DNA from: Ruminococcus bovis
GTDB lineage: Bacteria > Bacillota > Clostridia > Oscillospirales > Acutalibacteraceae
DNA: 64,000 nucleotides
Direction of reading: 5' to 3'
Assembly (NCBI RefSeq): GCF_005601135.1
Contig: NZ_CP039381.1
Span: forward strand, 1,609,941 to 1,673,940
Part shown: one piece after another, positions 1 to 9,997 of the stretch
Position numbering within the stretch: position 1 is the stretch's first letter
Layout: every line of letters starts with the position of its first letter
The notes under the pieces: generated by a model
The model's database searches: none
Told to the model about the DNA's origin: nothing
What the model saw: the letters and a program-made list of their open reading frames with translations, nothing else
Translations under genes and position numbers: made by a program

Positions 1-168
1 AAAGTTACAAATGAACTACCTGACCAATTTACATATCTTTTGGGTAAGTATTTTTACCTTGCATCATTTATATTGGTTGTTGGTTTCATATGTGTATATC
101 AGCTATATAAAATTGCAGTTGAAATGTATAATAGGCATAAAAATTTGAATGTTAAGGTGAATTTATGA
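1..168 (+). CDS. 3' end of a membrane protein (partial)
   Basis: The + frame is open from the first base to a TGA at 166-168 and gives 55 residues. It contains one hydrophobic stretch of about 20 residues (around residues 17-40, rich in F, L, I, V) followed by a basic, Asn/Lys-rich tail, so this looks like the last membrane segment and cytoplasmic tail of a membrane protein. Its stop overlaps the ATG of the next gene by ATGA, which suggests translational coupling. The family cannot be named from this fragment. Confidence 0.55.
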   Translation, partial: KVTNELPDQFTYLLGKYFYLASFILVVGFICVYQLYKIAVEMYNRHKNLNVKVNL

Positions 169-548
169 AAAGAACAATTGTATTTATATTAATGATTATA
201 ACGACTATGTCAGTTATGTGTGGATGTAGTAAAATTACCGACAAGGTTGATTTTGACAAGATAGATAAATTATCTATTGTAACTGATAAGGGAAAAGAAT
301 ATACTCTAAATTCTAACCAAAAAGATACTGTCATTTCAGCTTTAAAAAATGCTGAAAGCAGTAGTGACAGTAATGATTATGATGGTGGATTTTCCATTAA
401 CGGATATGTTGACAGTAAAGTGGAATATACCTTTACTATTGCAAATGAAAATCACATTACAGTTAATACTAATAAAAATTCAGTATATAAAATCTCAGCA
501 GAAAATTATTCTGCTTTGTCAAAAGTAGTTGAAGAAGTTGTAAAGTAA
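165..548 (+). CDS. Small putative lipoprotein
   Basis: A 127-residue protein with a lipoprotein signal: basic N-terminus (MKR), a hydrophobic run of about 14 residues, then a lipobox-like M-C-G-C with Cys21 as the likely lipidated residue. The mature part is charged and Asp/Lys/Ser-rich with no recognisable domain. It overlaps the preceding membrane-protein gene (ATGA) and is followed by a strong terminator, so the two probably form the end of one operon. Function unknown; the gene call rests on the signal, the coupling and the terminator. Confidence 0.75.
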   Translation: MKRTIVFILMIITTMSVMCGCSKITDKVDFDKIDKLSIVTDKGKEYTLNSNQKDTVISALKNAESSSDSNDYDGGFSINGYVDSKVEYTFTIANENHITVNTNKNSVYKISAENYSALSKVVEEVVK

Positions 549-573
549 AAATAGAATTGATACCAAAATTAAG

Positions 574-600
574 CCTCTCATTTTTAGAGGTTTTTTCTTT
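574..600 (+). terminator. Rho-independent terminator after the lipoprotein gene
   Basis: Stem CCTCT/AGAGG with a short loop, followed by TTTTTTCTTT, 26 bases after the lipoprotein stop. Confidence 0.8.
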
Positions 601-723
601 GTAAAATAAATCCGTTATGTATCACAGAATTATTATAAAAATTTCTAATTATAAGCAATAGAAAAATAATTATTTAATGTGATATTATGATAATATAAGA
701 TTATTTAAGAAAGGGAAATGAAA

Positions 724-3700
724 ATGAAAGTCAAAAAGTTTTCAGCAGTATTAGTTGCTTTTTTAGTGGCAGTAACTTCAATGGTTTTGCCATTGTCAGA
801 TACTTTTAACAGTGTTATAAAAACAACCGGTTCAGCTAAAGCAGTAACTAAAAACAGTGCAGTAAAAATGCCTAGTGATGCCATTTTGTTTGATAGTAGT
901 GAAGAAAAATTCAAGGAGATACAGTCACCGGAAAAGGGTGGTTTTTATTACTACAACAGTTATTACAATAGAAGTATAAATTTCTATGATGTTAATAACA
1001 ATACAGTAAGAAAGATTAAGGACTACAAAGACAAGGCTGTTTATGATGTTTTTGCAACTGACTCAAAGTTTTATGTTGTATATAGAGATGGTGGAAATCC
1101 TAACCCTATAATTTACTATGTTGATGAATTGAATATAGAAACCGAAAAGGTAGAGTCAACTCACAATGTAACAGAATTTGTTGCTGATAATTATAATTCT
1201 TATATCAGAACAATAGGTGTTGACAGTAAAGGTAGAATTTATCTAACTACTTTTGACGGTTTAAAAAGTGAAAAGAAATATACAATTCACTTACTATCAA
1301 AAGATTATAAGGAACTTTCTTCTGCTGATATGGAAGATGATTGTTTTGAAAATTATGGTTTTGACAGTAGTAACGGCAATTTCTATTTTGAAAGTTATAA
1401 AACTGCAAAAAGTCAATGGGGTTCTTCAAGCGGTTATAGAACATTGGCTTTCGGTAATGTAACAAATAATAAGATAACCGTAAGTGATGAAATTCTAGAT
1501 ATTCTTTATGCAAAGTATGTTCAGTATCATTACAGTAGTGCAATTATGTTGACTGAGGGTACACTAGCTTGGACTTCATCATATAATTCAACAGTTAATG
1601 TTCTAGACTCTAGCAAGTTTGATACAAAAAATCCTAACAACCCACCATTACTAGGTAGCTTATCAAGAATAGGTTATGAGGGTGATGATGGATTTTATAG
1701 TAACATAGGTGCTAGAGCAGTACATAACAACCTGAACAATACTACTGTAATTTATATGAATGATAATAGGCTTATGGAATTTGACAGTAACTATAAGCAT
1801 ATTTCTACAATCAATACTGAGTACCCTGTATTTGCACTTTTAAATTACGGTGATGATATTCTTGCTATTGAAAAAGATACTGACAGTAATTATTATGTAG
1901 AAAAATTTACTTGGGAATTTCCAACAGAAATTAATTTGTCACAAACTTCTGCTACTATAAAGGTAGGGAAAAGCCTTTCACTTTCAGCAACAAGTAATGC
2001 TTTAGCAACATATTCTTACAGTTGGTCAAGTAGCAATGATAAGGTAGCCTCTGTTACAAGTGAAGGCAAAGTTTACGGTAATAGCGTTGGTACAGCAGTA
2101 ATTACTGCAAAAACTACTAACGGTGTTACTGCTCAATGTACTGTAACAGTTGAGAAAAATTCTTCTGCACCGGCAGTTGATAAGGTAAAATTATCAGGAA
2201 AAACTTCCTCAAATATTTCAAAAAATGATTATTATAAATGGTCCTCAGATATTACCTCAAATTTAAGTGAAAATTCTGACGGTACACTAAATAGAGTTGA
2301 AAGTACATCAAATGGTGTATTGGTTGAAAAATATTCAAGTGATGGCAAAACTCTCCTTTCTACAAAAACAATTAAAAATGAACTTAGCAAATTCGGTGGT
2401 TATTTCTGTGGTGAAGATAATAACTACATAGTTTTCGGTGAAAATAACACTTCAGAAAATGACTCAAAAGAAGTAGTCAGAGTTGTAAAGTATTCAAAAG
2501 ATTGGACAAAAATAAGTGAATGTAAAATTAACGGTTCAAATACTACAAAGCCATTTGATTTTGGTTCACTTAGAATGACAGAACTTGATGGCAAACTATA
2601 TATACATACTTGTCATGAAATGTATGCTGACGAAAATAAAATAAACCACCAAGCAAATATGTCATTCACTGTTGATGAAAGTACAATGAAAATTACCGAC
2701 TCAATGTATGATGTGTTAAACCTAATGAATGGTTATGTCAGCCACTCATTTAATCAGTTTATAAAGACTGACGGCAACTATATTTATAGAGTTGACCATT
2801 CTGAGTCAAACAACTTTTCCTTTGGTGACCAATATCTTTCTGTAAATGGTATCACCCTTACAAGATACTACAAGAATGATAAATCAACTTCTGTAACAGT
2901 AACTGTACCGGAAAAATTTGATGTGAATGTTAGTAACTATACCGGTGCAACAGTAGGTGGTTTTGAAGTCGGTAGTGGCAATTGTTTAATTGCTTTTACA
3001 AGGGACATTTCAAAGGATAATAAGAATAGAAATGTTTATTTAACTGTTACCGATAAGCTGTTTAATAACACAAAGAAAATAGCTTTAACTAATTATAAGG
3101 CAAGTAATAAAGTAACTTGTGGTAATCCTCAGCTAGTAAAAATTAATGATAACTTTTTCTTAGTTATGTGGGAAGAAAAGAATACTACCACAAATAAAGT
3201 TACATCTAAGGCAATGACAGTTGATGCAACCGGTAATGCTATTTCATCTAAAAAGACAATGCCTGTTAGATTGTCAGATTGTGAACCTATTGTATGCAGT
3301 GACAGTGTAGTTAAGTGGTATGTAACTGATGACAGTACACCTACTTTGTACATTGTCAATCCTTATGAAATAGAAAATATCCATGAGCATAACTACACAT
3401 CCTCAGTAACTAAAGAACCTACTTGTACAGAAAATGGTGTGAAAACTTATGTATGCAAAGGTTGTGGAGATACTTATACCGAAACTATAAAGGCAAAAGG
3501 TCATTCGTATGTAACTACAATAACACCTGCTACAATGAAAAGTAACGGTAGAAAAATCAGTAAGTGTTCAATTTGTAACAATGTGCAGTATGACAATGTA
3601 ATCAGCAAGATTTCATCGGTAAGTATTTCAAAAACTACTTTCACTTATAACGGTAAAGCTCAAACTCCTACTGTTACAGTAAAAGACAGTAAAAATAAAA

Positions 3701-4125
3701 TCTTGAAGAATAAAACCAATTATACAGTTACATATTCTAGAGGTAGAAAGAATGTAGGCAGATATTCTGTAAAGGTTAAATTCAAAGGTAATTATAGTGG
3801 AGAAAAGACTTTCTATTATAATATTGCACCTAAGTCAACTTCTGTTAAGTCGGTAAAGGGCTTATCAAAAGCAATTCAGGTAAATCTAAATTTACAGAAA
3901 ACTCAAACTACAGGTTATCAAATTCAGTACAGTACATTTAAGAATTTCAAAAATGCAAAAACCGTTACTGTAAAGAATACTGTTTCTGCTAAAAAGATAA
4001 CTAAGTTAAAGGCTAAGAAAAAATATTTTGTCAGAGTCCGTACCTATAAAACAACAAAATTCTCCGGCAAAAATTATAATATCTATTCTTCATGGTTATC
4101 AGCAAAATCAGTTGTAACAAAGTAG
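724..4125 (+). CDS. Large secreted Big_2 / Cys-motif / Fn3-like surface protein (paralogue 1)
   Basis: A 1,133-residue protein with a Sec signal peptide (basic start, hydrophobic core, AKA at about residue 40). A long region of unknown fold follows, then a bacterial Ig-like Big_2 domain at about residues 400-475 (pattern ...VASVTSEGKVYG...G.A.ITA), a second unknown region, a Cys-x2-Cys module at about 895-960, an MBG/YDG-like domain (about 965-1040) and a C-terminal Fn3-like domain. No LPXTG or dockerin is visible. ATG 724 is preferred over ATG 718 because the AAGGG ribosome site lies 8 bases before it but only 2 bases before 718. The gene closely resembles the one at 5668, including the terminator pair. 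Probably exported and surface-associated; ligand unknown. Confidence 0.9.
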   Translation: MKVKKFSAVLVAFLVAVTSMVLPLSDTFNSVIKTTGSAKAVTKNSAVKMPSDAILFDSSEEKFKEIQSPEKGGFYYYNSYYNRSINFYDVNNNTVRKIKDYKDKAVYDVFATDSKFYVVYRDGGNPNPIIYYVDELNIETEKVESTHNVTEFVADNYNSYIRTIGVDSKGRIYLTTFDGLKSEKKYTIHLLSKDYKELSSADMEDDCFENYGFDSSNGNFYFESYKTAKSQWGSSSGYRTLAFGNVTNNKITVSDEILDILYAKYVQYHYSSAIMLTEGTLAWTSSYNSTVNVLDSSKFDTKNPNNPPLLGSLSRIGYEGDDGFYSNIGARAVHNNLNNTTVIYMNDNRLMEFDSNYKHISTINTEYPVFALLNYGDDILAIEKDTDSNYYVEKFTWEFPTEINLSQTSATIKVGKSLSLSATSNALATYSYSWSSSNDKVASVTSEGKVYGNSVGTAVITAKTTNGVTAQCTVTVEKNSSAPAVDKVKLSGKTSSNISKNDYYKWSSDITSNLSENSDGTLNRVESTSNGVLVEKYSSDGKTLLSTKTIKNELSKFGGYFCGEDNNYIVFGENNTSENDSKEVVRVVKYSKDWTKISECKINGSNTTKPFDFGSLRMTELDGKLYIHTCHEMYADENKINHQANMSFTVDESTMKITDSMYDVLNLMNGYVSHSFNQFIKTDGNYIYRVDHSESNNFSFGDQYLSVNGITLTRYYKNDKSTSVTVTVPEKFDVNVSNYTGATVGGFEVGSGNCLIAFTRDISKDNKNRNVYLTVTDKLFNNTKKIALTNYKASNKVTCGNPQLVKINDNFFLVMWEEKNTTTNKVTSKAMTVDATGNAISSKKTMPVRLSDCEPIVCSDSVVKWYVTDDSTPTLYIVNPYEIENIHEHNYTSSVTKEPTCTENGVKTYVCKGCGDTYTETIKAKGHSYVTTITPATMKSNGRKISKCSICNNVQYDNVISKISSVSISKTTFTYNGKAQTPTVTVKDSKNKILKNKTNYTVTYSRGRKNVGRYSVKVKFKGNYSGEKTFYYNIAPKSTSVKSVKGLSKAIQVNLNLQKTQTTGYQIQYSTFKNFKNAKTVTVKNTVSAKKITKLKAKKKYFVRVRTYKTTKFSGKNYNIYSSWLSAKSVVTK

Positions 4126-4164
4126 TGTAAAACAGAATTCTACTATTCATATTAATTCCTTAAA

Positions 4165-4208
4165 GATAATCCTCATCATTATATGGTGGGGATTATCGCT
4201 TTTTATTT
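4165..4208 (+). terminator. Terminator of surface-protein gene 1
   Basis: Long stem (GATAATCC.../...GGATTATC, with G-U pairs) followed by a T-rich tract. The same hairpin recurs after the paralogue at 9886-9930. Confidence 0.8.
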
Positions 4209-4221
4209 TAAGGCGTAAAAA

Positions 4222-4255
4222 ACACCTATCGGAAAAAACGATAGGTGTAATTTTA
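4222..4255. terminator. Bidirectional hairpin terminator (duplicated)
   Basis: Perfect stem ACACCTATCG/CGATAGGTGT with A-run before and T-run after, so it can serve the + gene upstream and the converging - gene at 4296. A second copy lies at 9943-9977. Confidence 0.75.
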
Positions 4256-4295
4256 TATAATTCTATTTTGACAGAGTAGTGAGAAAAACAATTAA

Positions 4296-5420
4296 TTAAT
4301 TTAGTAATTCCAGAACTCTCTTTTGAATAAAGTTTTCAATAGCTTTAAGACGGTTTTTATCAAGATTATATCTTGAGTGCTTTTTGAATTTAAAGCCTAT
4401 TAATCTTTTTAACTGTTCTTGTTGAATAGGGGTGATAAGTTCCTTTGCAACATCTACAAAGTTTTCGTATAGTGCAGGAAATCTGGTTTCTGCATACTTA
4501 TCAAGATTTTCAATATCGTCTTTCATAGCATAGCAAAAGAGAGAAAGACCATTGTCAAATATAGGAGCAGTACCTATAATTTTATTTTCCTTATTATCAA
4601 CAAGAAAACCAAAGTTACCAAGGTGTCTGTCTTGGTTACAGATAATTGCATCAAAGACCAACATACTTACAAGGCTATTGTAATATTTTTCTCCAAGATT
4701 TTTGTAATAAACTAAAATATCCTTTAAATTGTTGCCATTTACAATATAGGCAACAGGAATGTAGGAGGTGTTCTTATCTGTAAATAATTCACAAGTTGAA
4801 CAGAGAAAACCCTTCCATTTAGAAAGATTATATTTTACAAAATCAAGTCCCATAGTTTCTGCTATTTGATAGGCATAGTATTCTGAATATGGTTCTTTTC
4901 CGGAATTAGCGAAACCTTGAGTGCCGGATTTATAAAGCAAAATTTTGCCCTTTACTCTTCTCCAACATTTAGCCAACATACCACCGGTAGTAAACTCAGG
5001 AGAAGAACGAAAAGTTGACTTTACATAGCTACCATATCCGGTAAAAGCCATAAGGGAAAGTGTTTGACTAAATCTGTTATCATAAAGATTATTGTTTGCA
5101 AATGTACCCTTGAAATTTTCATCAACAATCCAGTAACTATCGTTAAGGGAAAGACCCTTACAAATGTCAATAATGCCCTTAGTGTCTTTTTCATTTAGTC
5201 CAAGTTTAGCAAGAAAATTTTCAACAAATGCTCTGTTAGACGGAATTGTTCTGTGTCTTAACCAACTTGATAAATTGTCAAGATTTTTGTTAAGTGATAA
5301 AGGAAGTAAATTCCTTTTTTCTTCATTTACCCAAAGAATTTCTGTACTTATTCCAAATGCATCTTTATTAATATTAAATTTTATCAGAGGTGTGTCATAT
5401 TGCTTTAATATATAGCTCAT
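4296..5420 (-). CDS. HipA/CtkA-like serine-threonine kinase, no HipB partner
   Basis: A 374-residue protein. The N-terminal half has a Gly-rich loop-like TGGMLAKCWR followed by KILLYKSG (candidate ATP-binding lysine). The kinase core has CNQDRHLGNFG at about residue 264 (catalytic loop D-x-H-x2-N) and PIFDNG about 25 residues later (DFG-equivalent metal-binding Asp), as in the HipA and CtkA families. These kinases phosphorylate protein targets; HipA acts on glutamyl-tRNA synthetase. No HipB-like DNA-binding antitoxin is encoded next to it. It stands alone between two converging/diverging surface-protein genes. Substrate unknown. Confidence 0.8.
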   Translation of the reverse strand: MSYILKQYDTPLIKFNINKDAFGISTEILWVNEEKRNLLPLSLNKNLDNLSSWLRHRTIPSNRAFVENFLAKLGLNEKDTKGIIDICKGLSLNDSYWIVDENFKGTFANNNLYDNRFSQTLSLMAFTGYGSYVKSTFRSSPEFTTGGMLAKCWRRVKGKILLYKSGTQGFANSGKEPYSEYYAYQIAETMGLDFVKYNLSKWKGFLCSTCELFTDKNTSYIPVAYIVNGNNLKDILVYYKNLGEKYYNSLVSMLVFDAIICNQDRHLGNFGFLVDNKENKIIGTAPIFDNGLSLFCYAMKDDIENLDKYAETRFPALYENFVDVAKELITPIQQEQLKRLIGFKFKKHSRYNLDKNRLKAIENFIQKRVLELLN

Positions 5421-5667
5421 AGTTTCTCCAATAAATCTTTAGTTTCTATTTACTTTTATTATGCCATAAATCAAAGATAAATTCAATATTTTAAATTTGC
5501 TAATGAAAGGATTGTAAGAAATTTGAATACTATGTTTTGCAATAATTATAACTGTTGACTATTACAAAAGATATTGTCAAAATTTGTAAATATATACACT
5601 AGAAAGTACTGTTTGTTTGTGCTATTATGGTAATATAGTATTTTTTACAAAGAAAGGAAACGTTAAG

Positions 5668-8600
5668 ATGAAATTTAAAAAACTATCGGCAATATTAGTT
5701 GCATTTTTAGTGGCAGTGACTTCAACAGTTTTGCCATTGTCGGACACTTTTAGTAATGTGCTGAAAACTACTAATTCAGCAAAAGCACTAGCTAAAAGCA
5801 GTGCGGTAAAAATGCCTGATAATGCAATAGAATTTAAAAGTATGAATGACAGATTTGAAGTTATACCTTCTTACGAAAAGGGTGGATTTTATTATTTCAA
5901 TAAGTCTATTAACTTCTATGATGTTAAGAATAACACTGTAAGGGAAATTGCTGATTATTCTTACAAAGATATTGTGGATTCATTTGTATCAGAGTCAAAG
6001 ATATATCTGATAATAGAAGAGGATAAATATACTTCAAATCCGAAATATTATATTGATGTTTTCAATTCATTAACAGAAAAAGTAGAATTAAGCAAAAATT
6101 TATCAGATGTTTTTCCTAATATAAATAGCTTTAGTGCTGATGCTATAGGTGTGGATAATCAAGGTAGATATTATATTGCTATCAGTGATAACTCCGGTTA
6201 TGATACAAAGTACAGTATTCATTTATTCAGTAAGAATTTTGAAGAAATTACATCAGTAGATACAAAAGGTGCTGTATATGATTTCTGTGGCTTTGACAGT
6301 ACTAACGGTAATTTCTATTTTGAAGGAGATGCCGACTGGGTTTATTGGGGGTATACTCATACTACAAATGCATTGAAATGTGGTAATGTAGCAGACGATA
6401 AAGTAACTGTAAATGATGGTTATATTGATGTATTTTACAGACAGTATAATTCTTATCATAAAAGAAATGCAATAATGCTTTCTAACGGTAATTTAGCATG
6501 GTCATCTATTTTATTTAGCAAAGTCGGTGTAATGAATTCAAAAAATCTAAATACCGATGATATATCTGATTTGCCTATGTTAGGTAGTGTATCAAGAGAC
6601 GGTTATGAGGGTAATGATAGGTCCTATGGTAGTGTAGGTCCGGGAATTGTACATAACAATGTAAATGATACTACTGTAATGTATGCTAACAACAATAAAT
6701 TAGTTGAGTATGACAATGATTTTAATAGGGTTTCTTCCTATGACACTAAGTTTCCTGTATTTTCATTGTTTAATTACGGAAACAACATTATGACAATTGA
6801 AAAGGATACTGACGGTAATTATTATGTGGATAATATTTATTGGTCAAAGCCTTCAAAAATTGAATTGTCCCAAAATTCTGCAACAATTAATGTTGGTGAC
6901 AGTGTTGCATTAACTACAACAAGTGATACAGTACTAAAATATTTTTGTGATTGGTCAAGTAGCGATAACTCAGTAGCTTCTGTTACAAGTGATGGTAAGG
7001 TTTATGGTAACAGAGAGGGTACAGTAGTTATAACTGCAAAAACTGATGATAATACGAAAGTACAGTGTACTGTAACTGTAAAGGGAAAATCACAACCATT
7101 AAGCGGAAAAAATTCTTTAGACGGAACAAGTAACGAAAATATTTCTCAAAATAATTATTCAACATGGGCTTCTGTTGTAAATTCATATTTAAGTGAAAAT
7201 GAGGATGGTACACTTAATAAAGTTGAAAATACTTCTGATGGCGTATTGATAGAAAAGTATTCAAGTGACGGAAAAAAGTTGATTTCCTCAAACAAGGTAG
7301 AAAAAGAATTAAATAAATTTGGTGGGTATTTCTACGGAAAAGACAATAACTACCTAGTCTTTGGTGAAGATAACAAAGAAGAAAAAGACTCTGCCGAAAT
7401 TATGAGAGTCGTAAAATATACTAAAGATTGGACAAAAGTAAGTGATTGCAAAATTTGTGGTTCAAATACATATGAGCCTTTTAATGCCGGTTCATTAAGA
7501 ATGGCAGAACTTGACGGCAAGTTATATGTTTATACCTGTCACACAATGTACACTACAGAAGATAAACTTAACCATCAAGCAAATATGATATTCACTATTG
7601 ATGAATCTACTATGAAAACAATTGATTATCAGTATGTAATATCTAACTTAACTCAAGGATATGTAAGCCATTCATTTAATCAGTTTATAAAAACATATGG
7701 TGATTATATTTACAGAGTTGACCATTCCGAAACCGGTGATTTAGTTGAGGGTGGAGAAATAATGGCAGTGAATGGTATAACATTAACTAAGTTTAATAAG
7801 AACGACCAATCAACTGAAGTTACGGTTACTGTACCTGAAAAATTTAACATCAGAAGAGGTAACTATACAGGCTCCTCAATAGGTGGTTTTGAAATAGGTA
7901 GTGATAATTGTATCATTGCTTTTTCTCAAGATATTTCTAAAACCAATAGAAAAAGAAATGTTTATTTAACAGTAACAGATACATCTTTTTATAAAACTAA
8001 GAAAGTCCCTTTAACCAATTATACAGATAATGACAACATAACTTGTGGTACTCCTGAACTGGTAAAAATAAGTGAAAACTTATTCCTGATTATGTGGGAA
8101 GAAACTAATGCATCAACCAGTGAAGTAGTCACTAAAGGGATGACTGTTGATGCAAAAGGTCAAACTGTTTCATCAGCAAAAACTTTGACTGCAAGATTAT
8201 CTGATTGCCAACCTATATTATGCAGTGATAATTTAGTTAAGTGGTATGTAACAGATAATAATGGTACTACTCTGTATAGTCTAAATCCATACTATATAGA
8301 AAATCTCCATGAACATAAATATACTTCTAAAGTAACTAAAGAACCTACATGTAAAGAAACAGGTATCAGAACTTATACTTGTGAATGTGGGGATACTTAT
8401 ACCGAATCTATAGCTACAATAGACCATAAATATCAGTATAAATTAGTGAAACAATCAACTTGCACAGAAGAAGGAATAGGCAAATACACTTGTACAGAAT
8501 GTGGAGATACTTATACAGAAACTCTACCTAAAATAGGTCACGATTATGAACAGAAAGTAGTAAAACCTACTTGTACTGAACAAGGCTATACATTAAATGT

Positions 8601-9846
8601 ATGTAAGAATTGCGGTGATACTTATAAGAGTGATTTTGTAGATAAGATTGACCATAACTATAAGTATGAAATAGTGAAAGAACCAACCTGTACTGAAGAA
8701 GGAATAGGCAAATACACTTGTACAGTATGTGGAGATACTTATACAGAAACTCTACCTAAAATAGGTCACGATTATGAACAGAAAGTAGTAAAACCTACTT
8801 GTACTGAACAAGGCTATACATTAAATGTATGTAAGAATTGCGGTGATACATATAAAAGTGATTTTGTAGATAAGACAGACCACAACTATAAGTATGAAAT
8901 AGTGAAAGAACCAACTTGTACAGAAGAAGGAATAGGTAAATACACTTGTACAGAATGTGGAGATAATTATACAGAAACAATTTCCAAAACAAATCATGAT
9001 TATGAACAGAAAGTAGTAAAACCTACTTGTACTGAACAAGGCTATACATTAAATGTATGTAAGAATTGCGGTGATACTTACAAGAGTGATTTTGTAGATA
9101 AGATTGACCATAACTATAAGTATGAAGTAGTGAAAGAACCAACTTGTACAGAAGAAGGTTTAGGCAAATATATCTGCACAGAATGTGGAGAAACTCTAAT
9201 TGATACAATACCTACAATTGACCATTCATTTGTAACTACTACAACACCTGCTACAATGAAAAGTAACGGTAGAATAATCAGTAAGTGTTCAATTTGTAAC
9301 AATGTACAGTATGACAATGTAATCAATAAAATTTCTTCGGTAAGTATTTCAAAAACTACTTTCACTTATAACAGTAAAACTCAAACACCTACTGTTACGG
9401 TAAAAGACAGTAAAAATAAAATCTTGAAGAATAAAACCAATTATACAGTTACATATTCTAGAGGTAGAAAGAATGTAGGCAGATATTCTGTAAAGGTTAA
9501 GTTTAAAGGTAATTATAGTGGGGGAAAGACTTTCTATTATAATATTGTACCTAAAGCAACTTCTGTTAAGTCAGTAAAAGGACTTTCAAAGGGTATGCAA
9601 GTTAATTTAAAACTACAGAAAACTCAAACTACAGGTTATCAAATTCAGTACAGTACATTTAAGAATTTCAAAAATGCAAAAACCGTTACTGTAAAGAATA
9701 CTGTTTCTGCTAAAAAGATAACTAAGTTAAAGGCAAAGAAAAAATATTTTGTCAGAGTCCGTACCTATAAAACAACAAAATTCTCCGGCAAAAATTATAA
9801 TCTCTATTCTTTATGGTCATCAGCAAAAACAACTGTAACAAAGTAG
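5668..9846 (+). CDS. Large secreted Big_2 / Cys-motif repeat / Fn3-like surface protein (paralogue 2)
   Basis: A 1,392-residue paralogue of the gene at 724. It has a near-identical signal peptide, a Big_2 domain at about residues 395-470, and the same MBG/YDG-like and Fn3-like C-terminus. It differs by a greatly expanded Cys region (about residues 880-1205) in which EPTC...YTC.(E/N)CG-type modules repeat; at DNA level this is a 228-bp tandem repeat. ATG 5668 was chosen because GAAAGGAA lies 8 bases upstream and the paralogue aligns from there; the frame is open further back to 5617. Exported and probably surface-displayed. The paired Cys-x2-Cys suggests metal-binding or disulphide mini-domains, but this is not shown. 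Confidence 0.9.
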   Translation: MKFKKLSAILVAFLVAVTSTVLPLSDTFSNVLKTTNSAKALAKSSAVKMPDNAIEFKSMNDRFEVIPSYEKGGFYYFNKSINFYDVKNNTVREIADYSYKDIVDSFVSESKIYLIIEEDKYTSNPKYYIDVFNSLTEKVELSKNLSDVFPNINSFSADAIGVDNQGRYYIAISDNSGYDTKYSIHLFSKNFEEITSVDTKGAVYDFCGFDSTNGNFYFEGDADWVYWGYTHTTNALKCGNVADDKVTVNDGYIDVFYRQYNSYHKRNAIMLSNGNLAWSSILFSKVGVMNSKNLNTDDISDLPMLGSVSRDGYEGNDRSYGSVGPGIVHNNVNDTTVMYANNNKLVEYDNDFNRVSSYDTKFPVFSLFNYGNNIMTIEKDTDGNYYVDNIYWSKPSKIELSQNSATINVGDSVALTTTSDTVLKYFCDWSSSDNSVASVTSDGKVYGNREGTVVITAKTDDNTKVQCTVTVKGKSQPLSGKNSLDGTSNENISQNNYSTWASVVNSYLSENEDGTLNKVENTSDGVLIEKYSSDGKKLISSNKVEKELNKFGGYFYGKDNNYLVFGEDNKEEKDSAEIMRVVKYTKDWTKVSDCKICGSNTYEPFNAGSLRMAELDGKLYVYTCHTMYTTEDKLNHQANMIFTIDESTMKTIDYQYVISNLTQGYVSHSFNQFIKTYGDYIYRVDHSETGDLVEGGEIMAVNGITLTKFNKNDQSTEVTVTVPEKFNIRRGNYTGSSIGGFEIGSDNCIIAFSQDISKTNRKRNVYLTVTDTSFYKTKKVPLTNYTDNDNITCGTPELVKISENLFLIMWEETNASTSEVVTKGMTVDAKGQTVSSAKTLTARLSDCQPILCSDNLVKWYVTDNNGTTLYSLNPYYIENLHEHKYTSKVTKEPTCKETGIRTYTCECGDTYTESIATIDHKYQYKLVKQSTCTEEGIGKYTCTECGDTYTETLPKIGHDYEQKVVKPTCTEQGYTLNVCKNCGDTYKSDFVDKIDHNYKYEIVKEPTCTEEGIGKYTCTVCGDTYTETLPKIGHDYEQKVVKPTCTEQGYTLNVCKNCGDTYKSDFVDKTDHNYKYEIVKEPTCTEEGIGKYTCTECGDNYTETISKTNHDYEQKVVKPTCTEQGYTLNVCKNCGDTYKSDFVDKIDHNYKYEVVKEPTCTEEGLGKYICTECGETLIDTIPTIDHSFVTTTTPATMKSNGRIISKCSICNNVQYDNVINKISSVSISKTTFTYNSKTQTPTVTVKDSKNKILKNKTNYTVTYSRGRKNVGRYSVKVKFKGNYSGGKTFYYNIVPKATSVKSVKGLSKGMQVNLKLQKTQTTGYQIQYSTFKNFKNAKTVTVKNTVSAKKITKLKAKKKYFVRVRTYKTTKFSGKNYNLYSLWSSAKTTVTK
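8420..9225 (+). repeat. 228-bp in-frame tandem repeat (about 3.4 copies)
   Basis: The segment starting GAACAGAAAGTAGTAAAACC recurs at 8548, 8776 and 9004, exactly 228 bp (76 codons) apart, with few differences between copies. Each unit encodes two Cys-x2-Cys modules. The paralogue at 724 has only one module. Confidence 0.9.
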
Positions 9847-9885
9847 TATAAAACAGATTTCTACTATTCATATTAATTCCTTATA

Positions 9886-9930
9886 GATAATCCTCATCAT
9901 TGTATGGTGGGGATTATCGCTTTTTATTTT
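9886..9930 (+). terminator. Terminator of surface-protein gene 2
   Basis: Copy of the 4165-4208 hairpin: GATAATCC stem, GGATTATC, then a T-rich run. Confidence 0.8.
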
Positions 9931-9942
9931 AGAACATAAAAA

Positions 9943-9977
9943 ACACCTATCGGTAAAAAACGATAGGTGTAATTTTG
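9943..9977. terminator. Bidirectional terminator between convergent genes
   Basis: Stem ACACCTATCG/CGATAGGTGT, A-run on the left and T-run on the right; serves the + gene and the - BspA-like gene ending at 9998. Confidence 0.75.
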
Positions 9978-9997
9978 TTTATGAAGTTATAAGACAA

